A stretch of 50,085 nt of DNA. Origin: Acidobacteriota bacterium. GTDB lineage: Bacteria > Acidobacteriota > Vicinamibacteria > Vicinamibacterales > CAVVIG01. Position 1 is the stretch's first letter. Every line of letters begins with the position of its first letter. The DNA is taken from assembly GCA_016195265.1 (NCBI GenBank), contig JACPZW010000025.1, positions 1 to 50,085 on the forward strand, in the 5' to 3' direction. Positions 26,354 through 36,403 of this stretch are shown here, in pieces. The notes beneath the pieces were generated by a model, which was not told the origin of the DNA, ran no database searches, and saw nothing but the letters and a program-made list of their open reading frames with translations. The position numbers and the translations under genes were made by a program.

Positions 26354-29300
26354 TTAGCCCTCAGCCCTCAGCCCTTCTGATCGACCGACGAGCCGTCGGA
26401 CCGCCTTCCGCGGGCTCCACTCGCGCAGGTCGTCAAAATACGAATAGACGACCGGCGTGACGAGCAGCGTCAGCAGCAGGCACAGTATCTGACCGCCGAT
26501 GATCGTCACCGCCATCGACGCACGCGACCCGGCGCCCGCGCCTTTGCCCAGCGCGATGGGAATCATGCCGGCGACGATGGCGATGGTGGTCATCAGAATC
26601 GGGCGAAGCCGGACGTGGCTCGCGGCGATCAAGGCCTCGTGGCGTTCCATCCCATGTGCACGCAGCGTATTCGTGTAATCGACCTGAAGAATCGAGTTCT
26701 TCTTCACGATGCCGAACAGCATCATGAGCCCGATCGCACTGTAGACGTTGAGGGTCATCCCGAACGCCATCAGGGCCAGCAAACCGGCGGGCAGACTGAG
26801 CGGCAGCGACGACATGATGGTCAGCGGGTGGATGAAGCTGTTGAACTGCGACGCCAGCACCATGTAGATGAAGATGACGGCCAGCACCATCGCGATGACG
26901 AAATTATTGGAGGCTTCCGCGAGCGTGCGGGCGCTGCCGCCGAAGACGGCCTGGTAGCCGGCCTTCAGGTGCAACTCGTCGACGCGCTGCCGCGCCACGG
27001 CGAGCACCTCGCCGAGCGGCACGCCCTGAATGTTGGCATTGACCGAAATCTGGCGCTGGCGGTTGTACCGGTCGATGGACGCCGGGCCGAAGTCCCGGTT
27101 CAGCGCGGCGACGTCGCTGACCCTGACGGTCCTGTTCGGGCCGGCGCCGATCAGGAGGCTGTTGAGCGCGTCGGCGTTGCGATACGGCTCGTCGAGCCGC
27201 AGGAGCACCTTGAACTGATCGTCGCCGTCCTTGAACTCCGACACCTCTTCGCCGCCGACCAGCGTCCGTAGACTGTTCGCCAGCGAGTCGATGTTGACGC
27301 CGAGGTCCGCGGCGCGCGCACGATCGACGGTGATGCGCAATTCAGGCTGCGTGGGTTCGAAGTTCGTGTCCACGTCGACGACGCCTGGGATCGTCCGGAC
27401 CTTGTCCATCAGGTCCACGGTGTATTTCTGGAGCTCTTCGATGTCCGGACCCTGGATCAGGATGTTGAGACGGTTGAATCCGCCACCGCCCGGGCCGCCG
27501 CGGCCGCCGCCACCGCCGCCGCTCGACGCGCCGGAGATGTCGGTGCCGCCCGAGACGCTGATGCGCGCGCCCTGGTACTTGCGCAGCATCGTGCGCGCGC
27601 GAATCATCAACTCCTGCTGCGAGACCTTCCGTTCCTCGAGGGGCACCATCATGATGTTGAAGCTGGCGAACCCCGAGTTGACGTTCTGCATCACGCGCTG
27701 GAGCGCGGGCAGTGCCAGGACTTCCTTCTCGATCGGCTTGATGAACTCCTCAGTGCGCTGGTAGCTCGTGCCGCGCGGCAGGCGCACGTTGATGCTGAAT
27801 TCGCCCTGATCGTCGTCGGGCACGAGCTCCTTGCCGACGTACGGATAGAGAAACGCGGCGGAGGCGGCCACGGCCAGAGCGATCCCGATCATGACCGGGC
27901 GGTGGTGCAGGGCCCAGAGCAGCATCCTGCCGTACGCGGCGTCCATCTTGGCATAGACGCCGCCGGACTTCGTGGTGGAGTGGTCAGACTTCACGTCCTC
28001 CTTCTTCATCCAGAGCGAGCACAACGCGGGCGTCAGCGTGAAGGAGACGAACATGGAGAGCAGAATAGCCGCCGCCGACGTCAGGCCGAAGCTGTAGAAA
28101 TAGCGGCCGATCTGGCCGGTCATGAACGCGACCGGGACGAAGATCACGACGAGGGACAGCGTGGTGGCCATCACGGCCATGCCGATTTCCTTCGTCGCCT
28201 CGGCCGCGGCCTCCTTCGGCGTCACGCCCTTCTCTTCGACGAACCGGAAGATGTTCTCGAGGACGACGATGGCGTCGTCGATGACGATGCCCGTGGCCAG
28301 CGACAGGGCGAGCATCGTCATGTTGTTCAGCGTGAAGCCGAACAGCTTCATGAACGTGAACGTGCCGACGATCGACGTCGGAATGGCGAGCGCCGCGATC
28401 AGGGTCACGCGGACGTTGCGGATGAAGAGGAACACGACGACGCTGGCGAGCAGGCCGCCGAGGAGGAGGTGGAGCTTGATGTCCTCGAACGAGCGCCGGA
28501 TGAACCGCGACTGATCGTTGCCGATGCTGATCTGGATGTCCTGCGGCAGCTGCGCCTGCACCCGCTGCAGCTTCTCCTGGACGCGGTCGACGACCTCGAT
28601 GGTGTTCGTCCCGGACTGCTTCCGGACCTGGACGCCGATCGCGGGCGTGCCGCTCAGACGGGTCGCGTTGCGGACTTCCTGCACGCTGTCCTGGACGCGT
28701 CCGACGTCACCAAACGTGATCACGGACCCGTCGGAGCGGTACGAGATGACGATGCGGCTGAAATCATCGACGTTCTTGATGCGGCCCATCGTCCGCACGG
28801 CGACGTCGGCGGGCCCGGCGGTGAACTGGCCGCCGGGGATCTCGACGTTCTGGCGCTGCACGGCGGTCCTGACCTGCTCGACGGTCAAGCCGTAGGCGTT
28901 CAGGCGGTCGGCGTTGAGCATCAGCTGGATTTCGCGCTTGCGCTCGCCGTTGTAGCCGACCGAGCCGACGTCCTTGACGGTCTCGAGCTCCTGCTTCACC
29001 CGCTTTTCGGCGATCTCCGTGATTTCCTTCGGCGCGCGCGGGCCGAAGACGGCGAAGCCGAAGATGGGCTGCGCGTCCGGATCCATCTTCGTGATCTGCA
29101 GCGGCCGCGTGTCCCGCGGGAACTGGTTGACGATCTGCGCCAGCTTGTCGCGGACGTCCTGGGTCGCGGATTCGATCTCGCGCTCGAGCGTAAAAGTGAT
29201 CGTCACGCGCGAGTTGCCCTGATCGGAGGAGGCGCGCAGCTCGTCGATGCCGCTGATGGTGTTGACGGCTTCTTCGATGCGCTTCGTGATCGTGGTCTCG

Positions 29301-29476
29301 ATCTCTTCGGCGCTCGCGCCGGGCAGGTTCGCCTGCACGGAGACCACGGGCGCGTCGGTTTTCGGCATCAGGTCGAGGCCGAGCGACTCGTACGAGACCG
29401 CCCCGAGGACGATCAGGGCCGCCGTCATCATGATGGCGAAGACCGGACGCTTGACGCTGACTTCTGCGAGCTGCAT
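26354..29476 (-). CDS. RND efflux pump inner-membrane subunit (HAE1 type), second pump
   Basis: 1040 residues, normal for AcrB-like pumps. It opens with SVKRPVFAIMMTAALIVLG (TM1); the TM4 proton-relay motif is GIVIDDAIVVLENIFRF (about 395-411), and TM10-12 include ASQFNSFIHPLTIMSS and GIVKKNSILQVDY. The porter domain carries a Gly-rich insert after GGTDISGASS (27475-27545). It should use proton influx to expel hydrophobic compounds with its adaptor (next gene) and a TolC channel. ATG 29476 overlaps the adaptor stop by 1 bp. The last residues, SEGLRAEG, are encoded by a heptamer array. Confidence 0.95.
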   Translation of the reverse strand: MQLAEVSVKRPVFAIMMTAALIVLGAVSYESLGLDLMPKTDAPVVSVQANLPGASAEEIETTITKRIEEAVNTISGIDELRASSDQGNSRVTITFTLEREIESATQDVRDKLAQIVNQFPRDTRPLQITKMDPDAQPIFGFAVFGPRAPKEITEIAEKRVKQELETVKDVGSVGYNGERKREIQLMLNADRLNAYGLTVEQVRTAVQRQNVEIPGGQFTAGPADVAVRTMGRIKNVDDFSRIVISYRSDGSVITFGDVGRVQDSVQEVRNATRLSGTPAIGVQVRKQSGTNTIEVVDRVQEKLQRVQAQLPQDIQISIGNDQSRFIRRSFEDIKLHLLLGGLLASVVVFLFIRNVRVTLIAALAIPTSIVGTFTFMKLFGFTLNNMTMLALSLATGIVIDDAIVVLENIFRFVEEKGVTPKEAAAEATKEIGMAVMATTLSLVVIFVPVAFMTGQIGRYFYSFGLTSAAAILLSMFVSFTLTPALCSLWMKKEDVKSDHSTTKSGGVYAKMDAAYGRMLLWALHHRPVMIGIALAVAASAAFLYPYVGKELVPDDDQGEFSINVRLPRGTSYQRTEEFIKPIEKEVLALPALQRVMQNVNSGFASFNIMMVPLEERKVSQQELMIRARTMLRKYQGARISVSGGTDISGASSGGGGGGRGGPGGGGFNRLNILIQGPDIEELQKYTVDLMDKVRTIPGVVDVDTNFEPTQPELRITVDRARAADLGVNIDSLANSLRTLVGGEEVSEFKDGDDQFKVLLRLDEPYRNADALNSLLIGAGPNRTVRVSDVAALNRDFGPASIDRYNRQRQISVNANIQGVPLGEVLAVARQRVDELHLKAGYQAVFGGSARTLAEASNNFVIAMVLAVIFIYMVLASQFNSFIHPLTIMSSLPLSLPAGLLALMAFGMTLNVYSAIGLMMLFGIVKKNSILQVDYTNTLRAHGMERHEALIAASHVRLRPILMTTIAIVAGMIPIALGKGAGAGSRASMAVTIIGGQILCLLLTLLVTPVVYSYFDDLREWSPRKAVRRLVGRSEGLRAEG
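26356..26376. repeat. AGCCCTC heptamer array inside the RND C-terminal codons
   Basis: AGCCCTC at 26356 and 26363 and AGCCCTT at 26370. On the minus strand this is GAGGGCT repeated and encodes the last residues of the RND pump; a variant unit supplies its TAA stop. Confidence 0.8.
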
Positions 29477-30759
29477 TAGCGGCCTCCCTCGCCGCCACCG
29501 CGGCGGCCGCGGCCCGCGGGCTCGTCACCCGCGGCGCCCACGCGCACGCCCGTCGCAAGCTGGCTGAGATTGGTCGTGGCGAGCGATTCGGTGCCCTTCA
29601 GCCCGTTGGTGATTTCGACCAGGTTGTTCGCGCGCGCGCCGAGCGTCACCTGCTGCTGGCGCGCTTTCCCGTCTTCGATCACGTAGACCGTCGAGACGCC
29701 GGCGAGCGTGGAGATGGCGTCTTCAGGAACGGCGAGGACGTCGCGGTCGACCTTGGTCTGGACCGTGCCCTTCGCGAAGAACCCGGGCTTCAACTGCCGG
29801 CTGGCGTTTTCCACGAGCGCCTCCACCGGGAACGTTCGGGTCGCTTGATCGACGGCCGGGCTGACGTAGGCGATGCGCCCGACGAACCCGCGGTCCGGGA
29901 ACGCCTCGACCGTAAACTCGACGGACTGGCCGACTTTGATCAAGCTCGCGTGCTTCTCCTGAATCGCCGTCTTGAGCTTGAGCGGCTGCATCTGCACGAT
30001 GGTCGCGACGGGCGTGTTCTCGCGGATGTACTCGCCGGGCTGCACGAGGCGCTCGGAGATCGAACCGGCGACGGGCGCCCGTACGACCGCGTCGGTCAGC
30101 TTCTTCTGCGCGAGTTCGAACGCCGCGCGCCGGTCCTGCAGGCTCGCTTTCAGGCTGCGCGCCGTATCGATCGCGGCCTGGTAGTTCGCCTCCGTCACCT
30201 TGAGCCGCGTGTCGGCCGTGTCGCGATCGACCTGCGAGAGGAGCCCGCGGCTGTTCAGCTGCTGCGCCCGCGCGAACGCCGCGCGCGCGTCGTCGCGATT
30301 GGCAATGGCCTGACGGACCGACGCGATCTGCTCGTCGGGCGGCGGCTCGCGATCCTGCGACCGCGTGATGCCGAGCTGCGCCTCGACCTGGCGCAGCGCG
30401 CTTTCGGCGCGATCGAGGGCGAGTTGCAGCTCGCGCGGCTCCAGGCGGACCAGCACGTCGCCGGCTTTGACCTCCGTGCCGAGCTGGATCGGGACTTCGC
30501 GCACGATGCCGGCGACCTCGCTGCTGACTTTCGCCTGATCGGGGGACAACAGCGTGCCCGACAAATCGACCTGGCGCTGCACCGACATACGCTGCACGCC
30601 GGTCGTCTGCGTGACGACGGCCTGGCCGCCGCGGCCGCGGCCGCGGCCGCCCGCGCCGCCGCCGGCGGCGGCGGAGGGGCTGGAGATCTTGTCGCACCCG
30701 AGGCCGATCGCGGCGACGATGAGCACGGAAGAGATGAGCACGGAAGAGATGACGCGCAC
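29476..30759 (-). CDS. RND periplasmic adaptor (HlyD/AcrA family) lipoprotein, second pump
   Basis: 427 residues from GTG 30759, with AAGGA 4 bp upstream. A lipobox (AIGLGC) gives lipidated Cys. A Gly/Arg-rich linker (AAGGGAGGRGRGRGG) precedes the membrane-fusion body: the half-lipoyl block LSPDQAKVSSEVAGIVREV and VKAGDVLVRLEP, a long alpha-hairpin (LDRAESALRQVEAQL to AAFELAQKKL), the second lipoyl half VRAPVAGSISERLVQPGEYI, then the beta-barrel. The C-terminus is again Gly/Arg-rich. The signal peptide contains an exact ISSVL duplication. It bridges the pump encoded immediately downstream to an outer-membrane channel. Confidence 0.92.
   Translation of the reverse strand: MRVISSVLISSVLIVAAIGLGCDKISSPSAAAGGGAGGRGRGRGGQAVVTQTTGVQRMSVQRQVDLSGTLLSPDQAKVSSEVAGIVREVPIQLGTEVKAGDVLVRLEPRELQLALDRAESALRQVEAQLGITRSQDREPPPDEQIASVRQAIANRDDARAAFARAQQLNSRGLLSQVDRDTADTRLKVTEANYQAAIDTARSLKASLQDRRAAFELAQKKLTDAVVRAPVAGSISERLVQPGEYIRENTPVATIVQMQPLKLKTAIQEKHASLIKVGQSVEFTVEAFPDRGFVGRIAYVSPAVDQATRTFPVEALVENASRQLKPGFFAKGTVQTKVDRDVLAVPEDAISTLAGVSTVYVIEDGKARQQQVTLGARANNLVEITNGLKGTESLATTNLSQLATGVRVGAAGDEPAGRGRRGGGEGGR
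30721..30750. repeat. Exact 15-bp tandem duplication in a signal peptide
   Basis: GAGCACGGAAGAGAT is present twice in direct tandem. It encodes ISSVL-ISSVL at residues 4-13 of the adaptor lipoprotein, lengthening its hydrophobic core in frame. Confidence 0.85.
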
Positions 30760-30833
30760 GTGATCCTTATGATTTCGGCTTAACGTTTCCTTATCCAATG
30801 ATCGCACGATTACGCGCGTCTCCACGTCTCGGA

Positions 30834-33800
30834 CTACGCGCGTCCGGTTGAATCCGCCGCGACGCCATGCACGTCCAGCGCGGACGTGGCGGGCGCGCGC
30901 CGTCGCGCGAGCCACAAACGCGCGCTTTCGATGTACACGTAGTAGACGGGCGTGATGTAGAGCGTCAGCAGCTGCGACACGATTAGGCCGCCGACGACGG
31001 CGAGGCCGAGCGGTCGTCGCGATTCGGCGCCCGCGCCCAGGCCGAGCGCGATCGGCAGCGTCCCGACGAGCGCGCACATCGTCGTCATCATGATCGGGCG
31101 AAAGCGCACGAGGCAGGCTTCGTGGATCGCCTCGCGCGGGCTCTTGCCGTGCTGGCGCTGCGCCTCGACCGCGAAGTCCACCATCATGATGCCGTTCTTC
31201 TTCACGAGGCCGACGAGCATGATGATGCCCACGAACGCGTACAGGCTCAGCTCGGTCTTGAAGATCAGCAGCGTGAGCAGCGCGCCGAAGCCCGCCGACG
31301 GCAGGCCGGACAGAATCGTCAACGGGTGGGTGAAGCTCTCGTACAGGATGCCGAGGACGATGTAGATCACGACGATCGCCATGATCAGGATCAGGCCGAG
31401 GCCGTGAAGCGAGTCCTGAAACGCCTGCGCGGTGCCCTGGAAGTTGGTCGCGATCGTGGACGGCAGCGTGGCGACCCCGGCCTGCTGAACGGCGGTGACG
31501 GCGTCGCCCAGGGCTACGCCCGGTCTCAGGTTGAAGGAAATCGTCACCGAGGGCAGCTGTCCCGTGTGACTCACCGTCAGCGGACCGGCGTCGGTTTTGA
31601 CCTTCACGACGGTGTCGAGCGGAATCAGGCTGCCGTTGGAGGCGCGCACGTACAACATCGACAGCGCCGACGGGTCGCGCTGAAACTCGGGCGCAACCTG
31701 CATGACGACCTGATACTGATTACTCGGAGCGAAGATCTGCGACACCTGCCGCGTGCCGTACGCGTTGTAGAGTGCCGTCTCGACCTGATTCACGGTGAGG
31801 CCCAGCGTCGCAATCTTCTCGCGGTTCAGATCGATCTGTACCTGCGGGTTCTTCACCTGCAGATCGCTGCTGACGTCCTCGATGCCGGACAGTTCGCGGA
31901 CTTTCTGCTCGAAGATGGGGGCCCAGCGGTAGAGCTCCGCCGTGTCGGTGTCCTGCAGCGTGAACTGGTACAGGCTGCGTGCGCCCTGCTGGCCGCCGAG
32001 GTTGATCGGCGGCTGGTTCGTCATGAACGCGCGGATCCCGGGTACTTGCGCCAGCTTCGGTCGAAGGCTCGCGATGAGTTGATCGACGCTGAGCTGGCGT
32101 TCCGCCCGGGGCTTCAGCTCGATCATGATGCGCCCCGTGTTCAAGCCGCCGCCGCCCCCACCGCCGCCGCCGCCGACTTGAATCTGGTATTGCGCGATGT
32201 TGGGATCCTTCGCGATGATCTCGGCCGCCTGCAGCTGGTGCCGTGTCATCTCCTCGAGGCTGATTCCCTGGATCGCCTCGGTGCTGATGCTGAAGCGCCC
32301 TTGATCCTCGCTCGGCAGGAAGCCTTTCGGGACGGCCTGGAACAGGAACCAGGTCCCGACGAGCAGGGCAATCGAGATCGCCACGATGACGGGGTGGAAG
32401 CGGAGACTGGCGCGCAGCGTCCGGTCGTACAGGCGCAGCCAGCCGTCGAACATCCGCTCGATCGTCTGGTAGACGAACCCGTGTCGTTGCCCGTGCGGCG
32501 GCTTGATGAAGCGGCTCGCCAGCATCGGCGTCAGGCTGATCGAGACCAGACCGGACACGAGAATCGCGACGCCAATCGTCACCGCAAACTCGTGCAGGAG
32601 GCGTCCGACAATGCCGCCCATGAAGAGCACGGGGATGAACACGGCCATCAGCGAGACCGTCATCGACACAATCGTGAACGCGACTTCCTTCGATCCGTCG
32701 AAGGCCGCCTCCATCGGCGACTTGCCCATCTCCATGTGCCGGACGATGTTCTCCAGCATCACGATGGCGTCGTCGACGACGAAGCCGACGCACAGGGTCA
32801 ACGCCATCAACGACAGGTTGTCGAGGCTGTAGTCGAGGAGGTACATCACCGCGAAGGTGCCGACGATCGAGGCGGGCAGTGCGAGGCTCGGAATGATCGT
32901 CGCCGAGATGTTCCGCAGGAAGACGAAGATGACCAGCACGACGAGGCCCACGGTGAGGAGCAGCGTGAACTTCACGTCGCTGACGGAGTCGCGAATCGAG
33001 GCCGATCGATCGAATCGCGTGTCGAGCGAGACCGACGCGGGCAGCTGCTCGCGGAGCGTCGGCAGCAGGGCCTTCACGGCGTCGACGACGGCGACCACGT
33101 TCGTGCCCGGCTGCTTGAGGATCGGCAGCATGATCGCGCGCTCGCCCTTGAACCATCCCGCCTGCTTGTCGTCCTCGATGCCGTCGAAGACCCGCGCGAC
33201 CTCGTCGAGCCGGACCGGGTTGCCGTTGCGATAAGTGATGATCATCGGCGCGTACGCCTGCGCCTTGATCAACTGACCATTGGCCTGCACGACGAACGTC
33301 TTTTCGCCGTACATCGTGCCGGTCGGCAGGTTGACGTTCGCGTTCGAGATGGCGGTCGCCACTTCGTCGATGCCGATGCCGTGCGCGGCGAGCTTCTTCG
33401 GGTCGACGTCGACGCGCACGGCGTACTTGGCGGCGCCGAACACCTGCACCTGCGCGACGCCGCTGACCATCGAGATCCGCTGGGCCAGCGTCGTCTCCGC
33501 GTATTCGTCGAGCGTCGCCATCGGCATCGTGGCGGACCGCAGCACCAGCATCATCACCGGCTGATCGCCCGGGTTGACCTTCTGGAACGATGGCGGCGCC
33601 GGCATCTGCGGCGGCAGCTGCCGCTGGGCGCGCGCAATCATCGACTGGACGTCCTGCGCCGCGGCGTCGATGTTGCGGCTCAGATCGAACTGCAGCACGA
33701 TGTTCGCCCGGCCCAGCGAACTGGTCGAGTTAATCGAGTTGAGTCCCGCGATCGACGCGAACTGCTTCTCGAGCGGCAACGCGACGGCCGACGCCATGGT

Positions 33801-33971
33801 TTCGGGGCTCGCGCCGGGCAGGCCCGCGTTGACGTTGATCGTGGGGAAGTCAATCGTCGGCAGGTCGCTCACCGGCAGTAGGCGATACGCCATCGCCCCG
33901 AACACGATGACGCCGAGCATGACGAGCGTCGTCGTGACAGGCCGCTTGATGAACAGGGCAGACAAGTTCAT
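30834..33971 (-). CDS. RND efflux pump inner-membrane subunit (HAE1/MdtB-like), first pump
   Basis: 1045 residues from ATG 33971, overlapping the adaptor stop (ATGA). It begins NLSALFIKRPVTTTLVMLG, characteristic of the MdtB/MdtC/MuxB branch, then LLPVSDLPTIDFPTINV. The TM4 proton-relay segment is CVGFVVDDAIVMLENIVRH, and the TM10-12 part includes GLVKKNGIMMVDFAVEA. A run of ten glycines (QV-G10-LNTG, near 32145-32176) interrupts the second porter region. The two RND pumps of this block are clearly diverged from each other, so they are not a recent duplication. No partner pump of the MdtBC hetero-type is adjacent, so it probably works as a homotrimer. Confidence 0.95.
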   Translation of the reverse strand: MNLSALFIKRPVTTTLVMLGVIVFGAMAYRLLPVSDLPTIDFPTINVNAGLPGASPETMASAVALPLEKQFASIAGLNSINSTSSLGRANIVLQFDLSRNIDAAAQDVQSMIARAQRQLPPQMPAPPSFQKVNPGDQPVMMLVLRSATMPMATLDEYAETTLAQRISMVSGVAQVQVFGAAKYAVRVDVDPKKLAAHGIGIDEVATAISNANVNLPTGTMYGEKTFVVQANGQLIKAQAYAPMIITYRNGNPVRLDEVARVFDGIEDDKQAGWFKGERAIMLPILKQPGTNVVAVVDAVKALLPTLREQLPASVSLDTRFDRSASIRDSVSDVKFTLLLTVGLVVLVIFVFLRNISATIIPSLALPASIVGTFAVMYLLDYSLDNLSLMALTLCVGFVVDDAIVMLENIVRHMEMGKSPMEAAFDGSKEVAFTIVSMTVSLMAVFIPVLFMGGIVGRLLHEFAVTIGVAILVSGLVSISLTPMLASRFIKPPHGQRHGFVYQTIERMFDGWLRLYDRTLRASLRFHPVIVAISIALLVGTWFLFQAVPKGFLPSEDQGRFSISTEAIQGISLEEMTRHQLQAAEIIAKDPNIAQYQIQVGGGGGGGGGGLNTGRIMIELKPRAERQLSVDQLIASLRPKLAQVPGIRAFMTNQPPINLGGQQGARSLYQFTLQDTDTAELYRWAPIFEQKVRELSGIEDVSSDLQVKNPQVQIDLNREKIATLGLTVNQVETALYNAYGTRQVSQIFAPSNQYQVVMQVAPEFQRDPSALSMLYVRASNGSLIPLDTVVKVKTDAGPLTVSHTGQLPSVTISFNLRPGVALGDAVTAVQQAGVATLPSTIATNFQGTAQAFQDSLHGLGLILIMAIVVIYIVLGILYESFTHPLTILSGLPSAGFGALLTLLIFKTELSLYAFVGIIMLVGLVKKNGIMMVDFAVEAQRQHGKSPREAIHEACLVRFRPIMMTTMCALVGTLPIALGLGAGAESRRPLGLAVVGGLIVSQLLTLYITPVYYVYIESARLWLARRRAPATSALDVHGVAADSTGRA

Positions 33972-35149
33972 GGCGTCCCCTTCGCTGCGCCCGAGTTCTT
34001 GATGCTGACGCGGCTCCCGGGGACGAGCCGCAGATGGCCGTCCGTCACGACGGTGTCGCCGGGTGCGACGCCGGTCTGCACCACGGTGTCGTCTCCGGCG
34101 ATCCGCGCGACCGCGACCGGCCGGAGTTCCACGGTTTGGTTCGAGGTCACCATGAAGACGAACGTGCCCTGCTGGCCGGTCTGCACGGCGGCCGACGGCA
34201 CCACGACCGCATTCGGCTCCGAGGTCAGCGTCACCGTGGCGTTGACGAATTGACCCGGCCACAGCCTCCGGTCGTCATTCGGAAACGTGCCCTTGACCTT
34301 AATCGTGCCGGTCGTCGGATCGACCGCATTGTCGATGAAGTTAACGCGGCCGGTTGACGGCGCCCCGGATTCGGTCGGCGCCAACGCCGAAACGGGCAGC
34401 GTCCCCTGCGCGGCCAGGTATCGCTTCAAAGCCGGCAACTGCGCTTCAGGCACCGAAAATGACACGTAGACCGGCGTGATCTTGTTGATCGTCACGATCG
34501 TAGTAGTGTCGTTTGCGCGAACGAGATTGCCCGGATGCACCTGCAGCAGGCCGGCGCGACCGGACATGGGCGATCGAATCGTCGCATAGGTCAGCTGCAC
34601 GGTCGCGTTTTCGACGTTCGCCTTGTCCGCGGCCACCGTCGCGTCGAGCGCCGCGGCCTGCGTCCGCGACGTGTCGACCTGCTCGCGCGTGGCGATGCCG
34701 CGGTTGGCCAGGTCGTCGTAGCGACGTGCTTGCGCCCGCGCGTTGGCGGCCTGCGCCAGGTCGCGATCGAGGTTCGCCTGCGCTAGCTGCAGCGCCGCTT
34801 CGAGCGGACGCTTGTCGAGCGTGACCAGCACCTGGCCTTGATCGACGTCTTCGCCTTCCTTGAAATTGACCGACGTCATCTCCCCGGTGATCTGGGCGCG
34901 CACCGAGACGGTCGACGCGGCGATGACGGTCCCAATCGCCTGAATCGTGATCGGCATGGGCTTCCGGACGGCCATCGCCACGGTGACCGGCACCGCCGCA
35001 CCTTGACCGCCGCCCGGGCCGCCGCCGCGTCCGCTCGGCGGCGTGGTTTGCACGGCCTCACTGCCTGAACAGGCGGCCAGCATCACGGCCGCACTCACTG
35101 TCGATCCGAGAATTCCGAGAGATAACAGACGCATGCGTGCTAATCCCAT
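33968..35149 (-). CDS. RND periplasmic adaptor (MdtA-like) lipoprotein, first pump
   Basis: 393 residues. The lipobox VMLAAC is followed by a Gly-rich linker (SGRGGGPGGGQG). The body has the first half-lipoyl block TVSVRAQITGEMTSVNF, EGEDVDQGQVLVTLDKRPL, a helical hairpin with YDDLANRGIATREQVDT, then the second lipoyl half TYATIRSPMSGRAGLLQVHP and the beta-barrel FIDNAVDPTTGTIKVKGTF. These are MdtA-type features. ATG 35149 is used; ATG 35134 is possible. The next gene on the strand is its RND pump, with a 4-bp overlap; the MacB-like permease precedes it by 24 bp. Confidence 0.92.
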   Translation of the reverse strand: MGLARMRLLSLGILGSTVSAAVMLAACSGSEAVQTTPPSGRGGGPGGGQGAAVPVTVAMAVRKPMPITIQAIGTVIAASTVSVRAQITGEMTSVNFKEGEDVDQGQVLVTLDKRPLEAALQLAQANLDRDLAQAANARAQARRYDDLANRGIATREQVDTSRTQAAALDATVAADKANVENATVQLTYATIRSPMSGRAGLLQVHPGNLVRANDTTTIVTINKITPVYVSFSVPEAQLPALKRYLAAQGTLPVSALAPTESGAPSTGRVNFIDNAVDPTTGTIKVKGTFPNDDRRLWPGQFVNATVTLTSEPNAVVVPSAAVQTGQQGTFVFMVTSNQTVELRPVAVARIAGDDTVVQTGVAPGDTVVTDGHLRLVPGSRVSIKNSGAAKGTP

Positions 35150-35173
35150 GGCCGGCTCCCGTTGCCGGCGAAT

Positions 35174-36394
35174 CTATTCAAATCGCAGCGCATCGATCGG
35201 GTCGAGCGCCGCCGCTTTCCGCGCCGGATAAAACCCGAAGAACACCCCGGTCATCGCCGCGAAGCCGAACGCCACGGCCACGGCGTTGGCCGACACGGCG
35301 GTCGGCCACTGCATCCAGAACGTCACGCCCTGCGAGAGCGCGAAGCCGAGCCCGATGCCGATGGAGCCGCCGAACAGGCTGAGGACGACGGCCTCGACGA
35401 GGAACTGCAGCAGCACGTCGCGCCCGCGCGCGCCGATCGCCATGCGCAGGCCGATCTCGCGCGTCCGTTCCGTCACCGACACCAGCATGATGTTCATGAT
35501 GCCGATGCCGCCGACGAGCAGCGACACGCCCGCGATGCTCGCGAGCAGCGCCGTCATCGTCTGCGTCGCCTGGACGCGCACGCTCGCCATCTCTTCCATC
35601 GTGCGCACCATGAAGTCGTCGGGGTCGCCGTTCTGAATCTTGTGGCGCGTGCGCAGCAGCGCGGCGATGCGATCCGCCGTGGGTGTCGTGTCGGTCGCCG
35701 ACGTCGCCGAGACCGTGACCTGCTGGATGAACGTCACGCCGCGCAGCTTCTTCATCACCGTCGTGTACGGAACGAGGATCGTGTCGTCCTGATCCTGCCC
35801 CATCCCCGACTGGCCCTTACTGGCCATCACGCCAACCACCGTGAACGGCTGGTGCGAGATGCGGATGACCTGGCCGACGGGATTGGTATCCGGCATCGGG
35901 AACAACTGGTCGCGCACGACGCTGCCGAGCACGGCGACTTTGGACGCCGTCGCGACGTCCTGCGCCGTGAAGAACGCGCCCTGTTGGGTCGGCCACGACC
36001 GGATGAGCGGCAGGTCCACGTCGGTGCCCTGCACCTGCGTGTTCCAGTTCTGGTTGCCCGCCACGATCTGACCGCGCGTATTCGAGGCTGCGGCGACGTA
36101 CTGCACGCCCGGCACCCGCGCGATTTCCCTCGCGTCGTCGGGCGTGAGCGTACTCGCGTTGCCCTGGCCCTGCCGCACGCCGCCCATCGAGAAGTTGCCC
36201 GCCGACACCATGATCATGTTGGTGCCCGCCGACTGAATCTGCGATTCGATCGACGTCTGCGCGCCCGTGCCGAGCGCCACCATCGTGATGACCGCGGCGA
36301 CGCCGATGATCATGCCGAGCATGGTGAGCGCGGTGCGCATCTTGTTGCGCCCGAGCGCTTTCAGCGCGATGCGGAAGATCATGAAGACCGACAT
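35174..36394 (-). CDS. MacB-like ABC permease (separate from its ATPase)
   Basis: 406 residues with the MacB permease layout: first TM helix in MRTALTMLGMIIGVAAVITMV, a periplasmic MacB_PCD domain (about 50-265), then three helices starting at LLASIAGVSLLVGGIGIMNIML, with TERTREIGLRMAIGARGRDV and the ending ARKAAALDPIDALRFE. E. coli MacB is a fusion of ATPase and permease; here they are two genes 9 bp apart. It should pair with the ATPase upstream, the MacA-like adaptor and the TolC-family channel to export peptides, lipids, macrolide-like molecules or siderophores; the true substrate is unknown. Confidence 0.92.
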   Translation of the reverse strand: MSVFMIFRIALKALGRNKMRTALTMLGMIIGVAAVITMVALGTGAQTSIESQIQSAGTNMIMVSAGNFSMGGVRQGQGNASTLTPDDAREIARVPGVQYVAAASNTRGQIVAGNQNWNTQVQGTDVDLPLIRSWPTQQGAFFTAQDVATASKVAVLGSVVRDQLFPMPDTNPVGQVIRISHQPFTVVGVMASKGQSGMGQDQDDTILVPYTTVMKKLRGVTFIQQVTVSATSATDTTPTADRIAALLRTRHKIQNGDPDDFMVRTMEEMASVRVQATQTMTALLASIAGVSLLVGGIGIMNIMLVSVTERTREIGLRMAIGARGRDVLLQFLVEAVVLSLFGGSIGIGLGFALSQGVTFWMQWPTAVSANAVAVAFGFAAMTGVFFGFYPARKAAALDPIDALRFE

Positions 36395-36403
36395 GTCCGC
36401 TCC

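Noticed and set aside
26276..26376. CRISPR-like interpretation of the repeat-rich gap
   Set aside because: The repeats are contiguous 7-bp units without spacers and there are no cas genes.
31122..33881. A 919-codon plus-strand open frame antisense to the first RND pump
   Set aside because: Composition is typical of an antisense shadow (His/Asp/Arg-rich), with no domain, start signal or ribosome-binding site; the RND gene is unambiguous.
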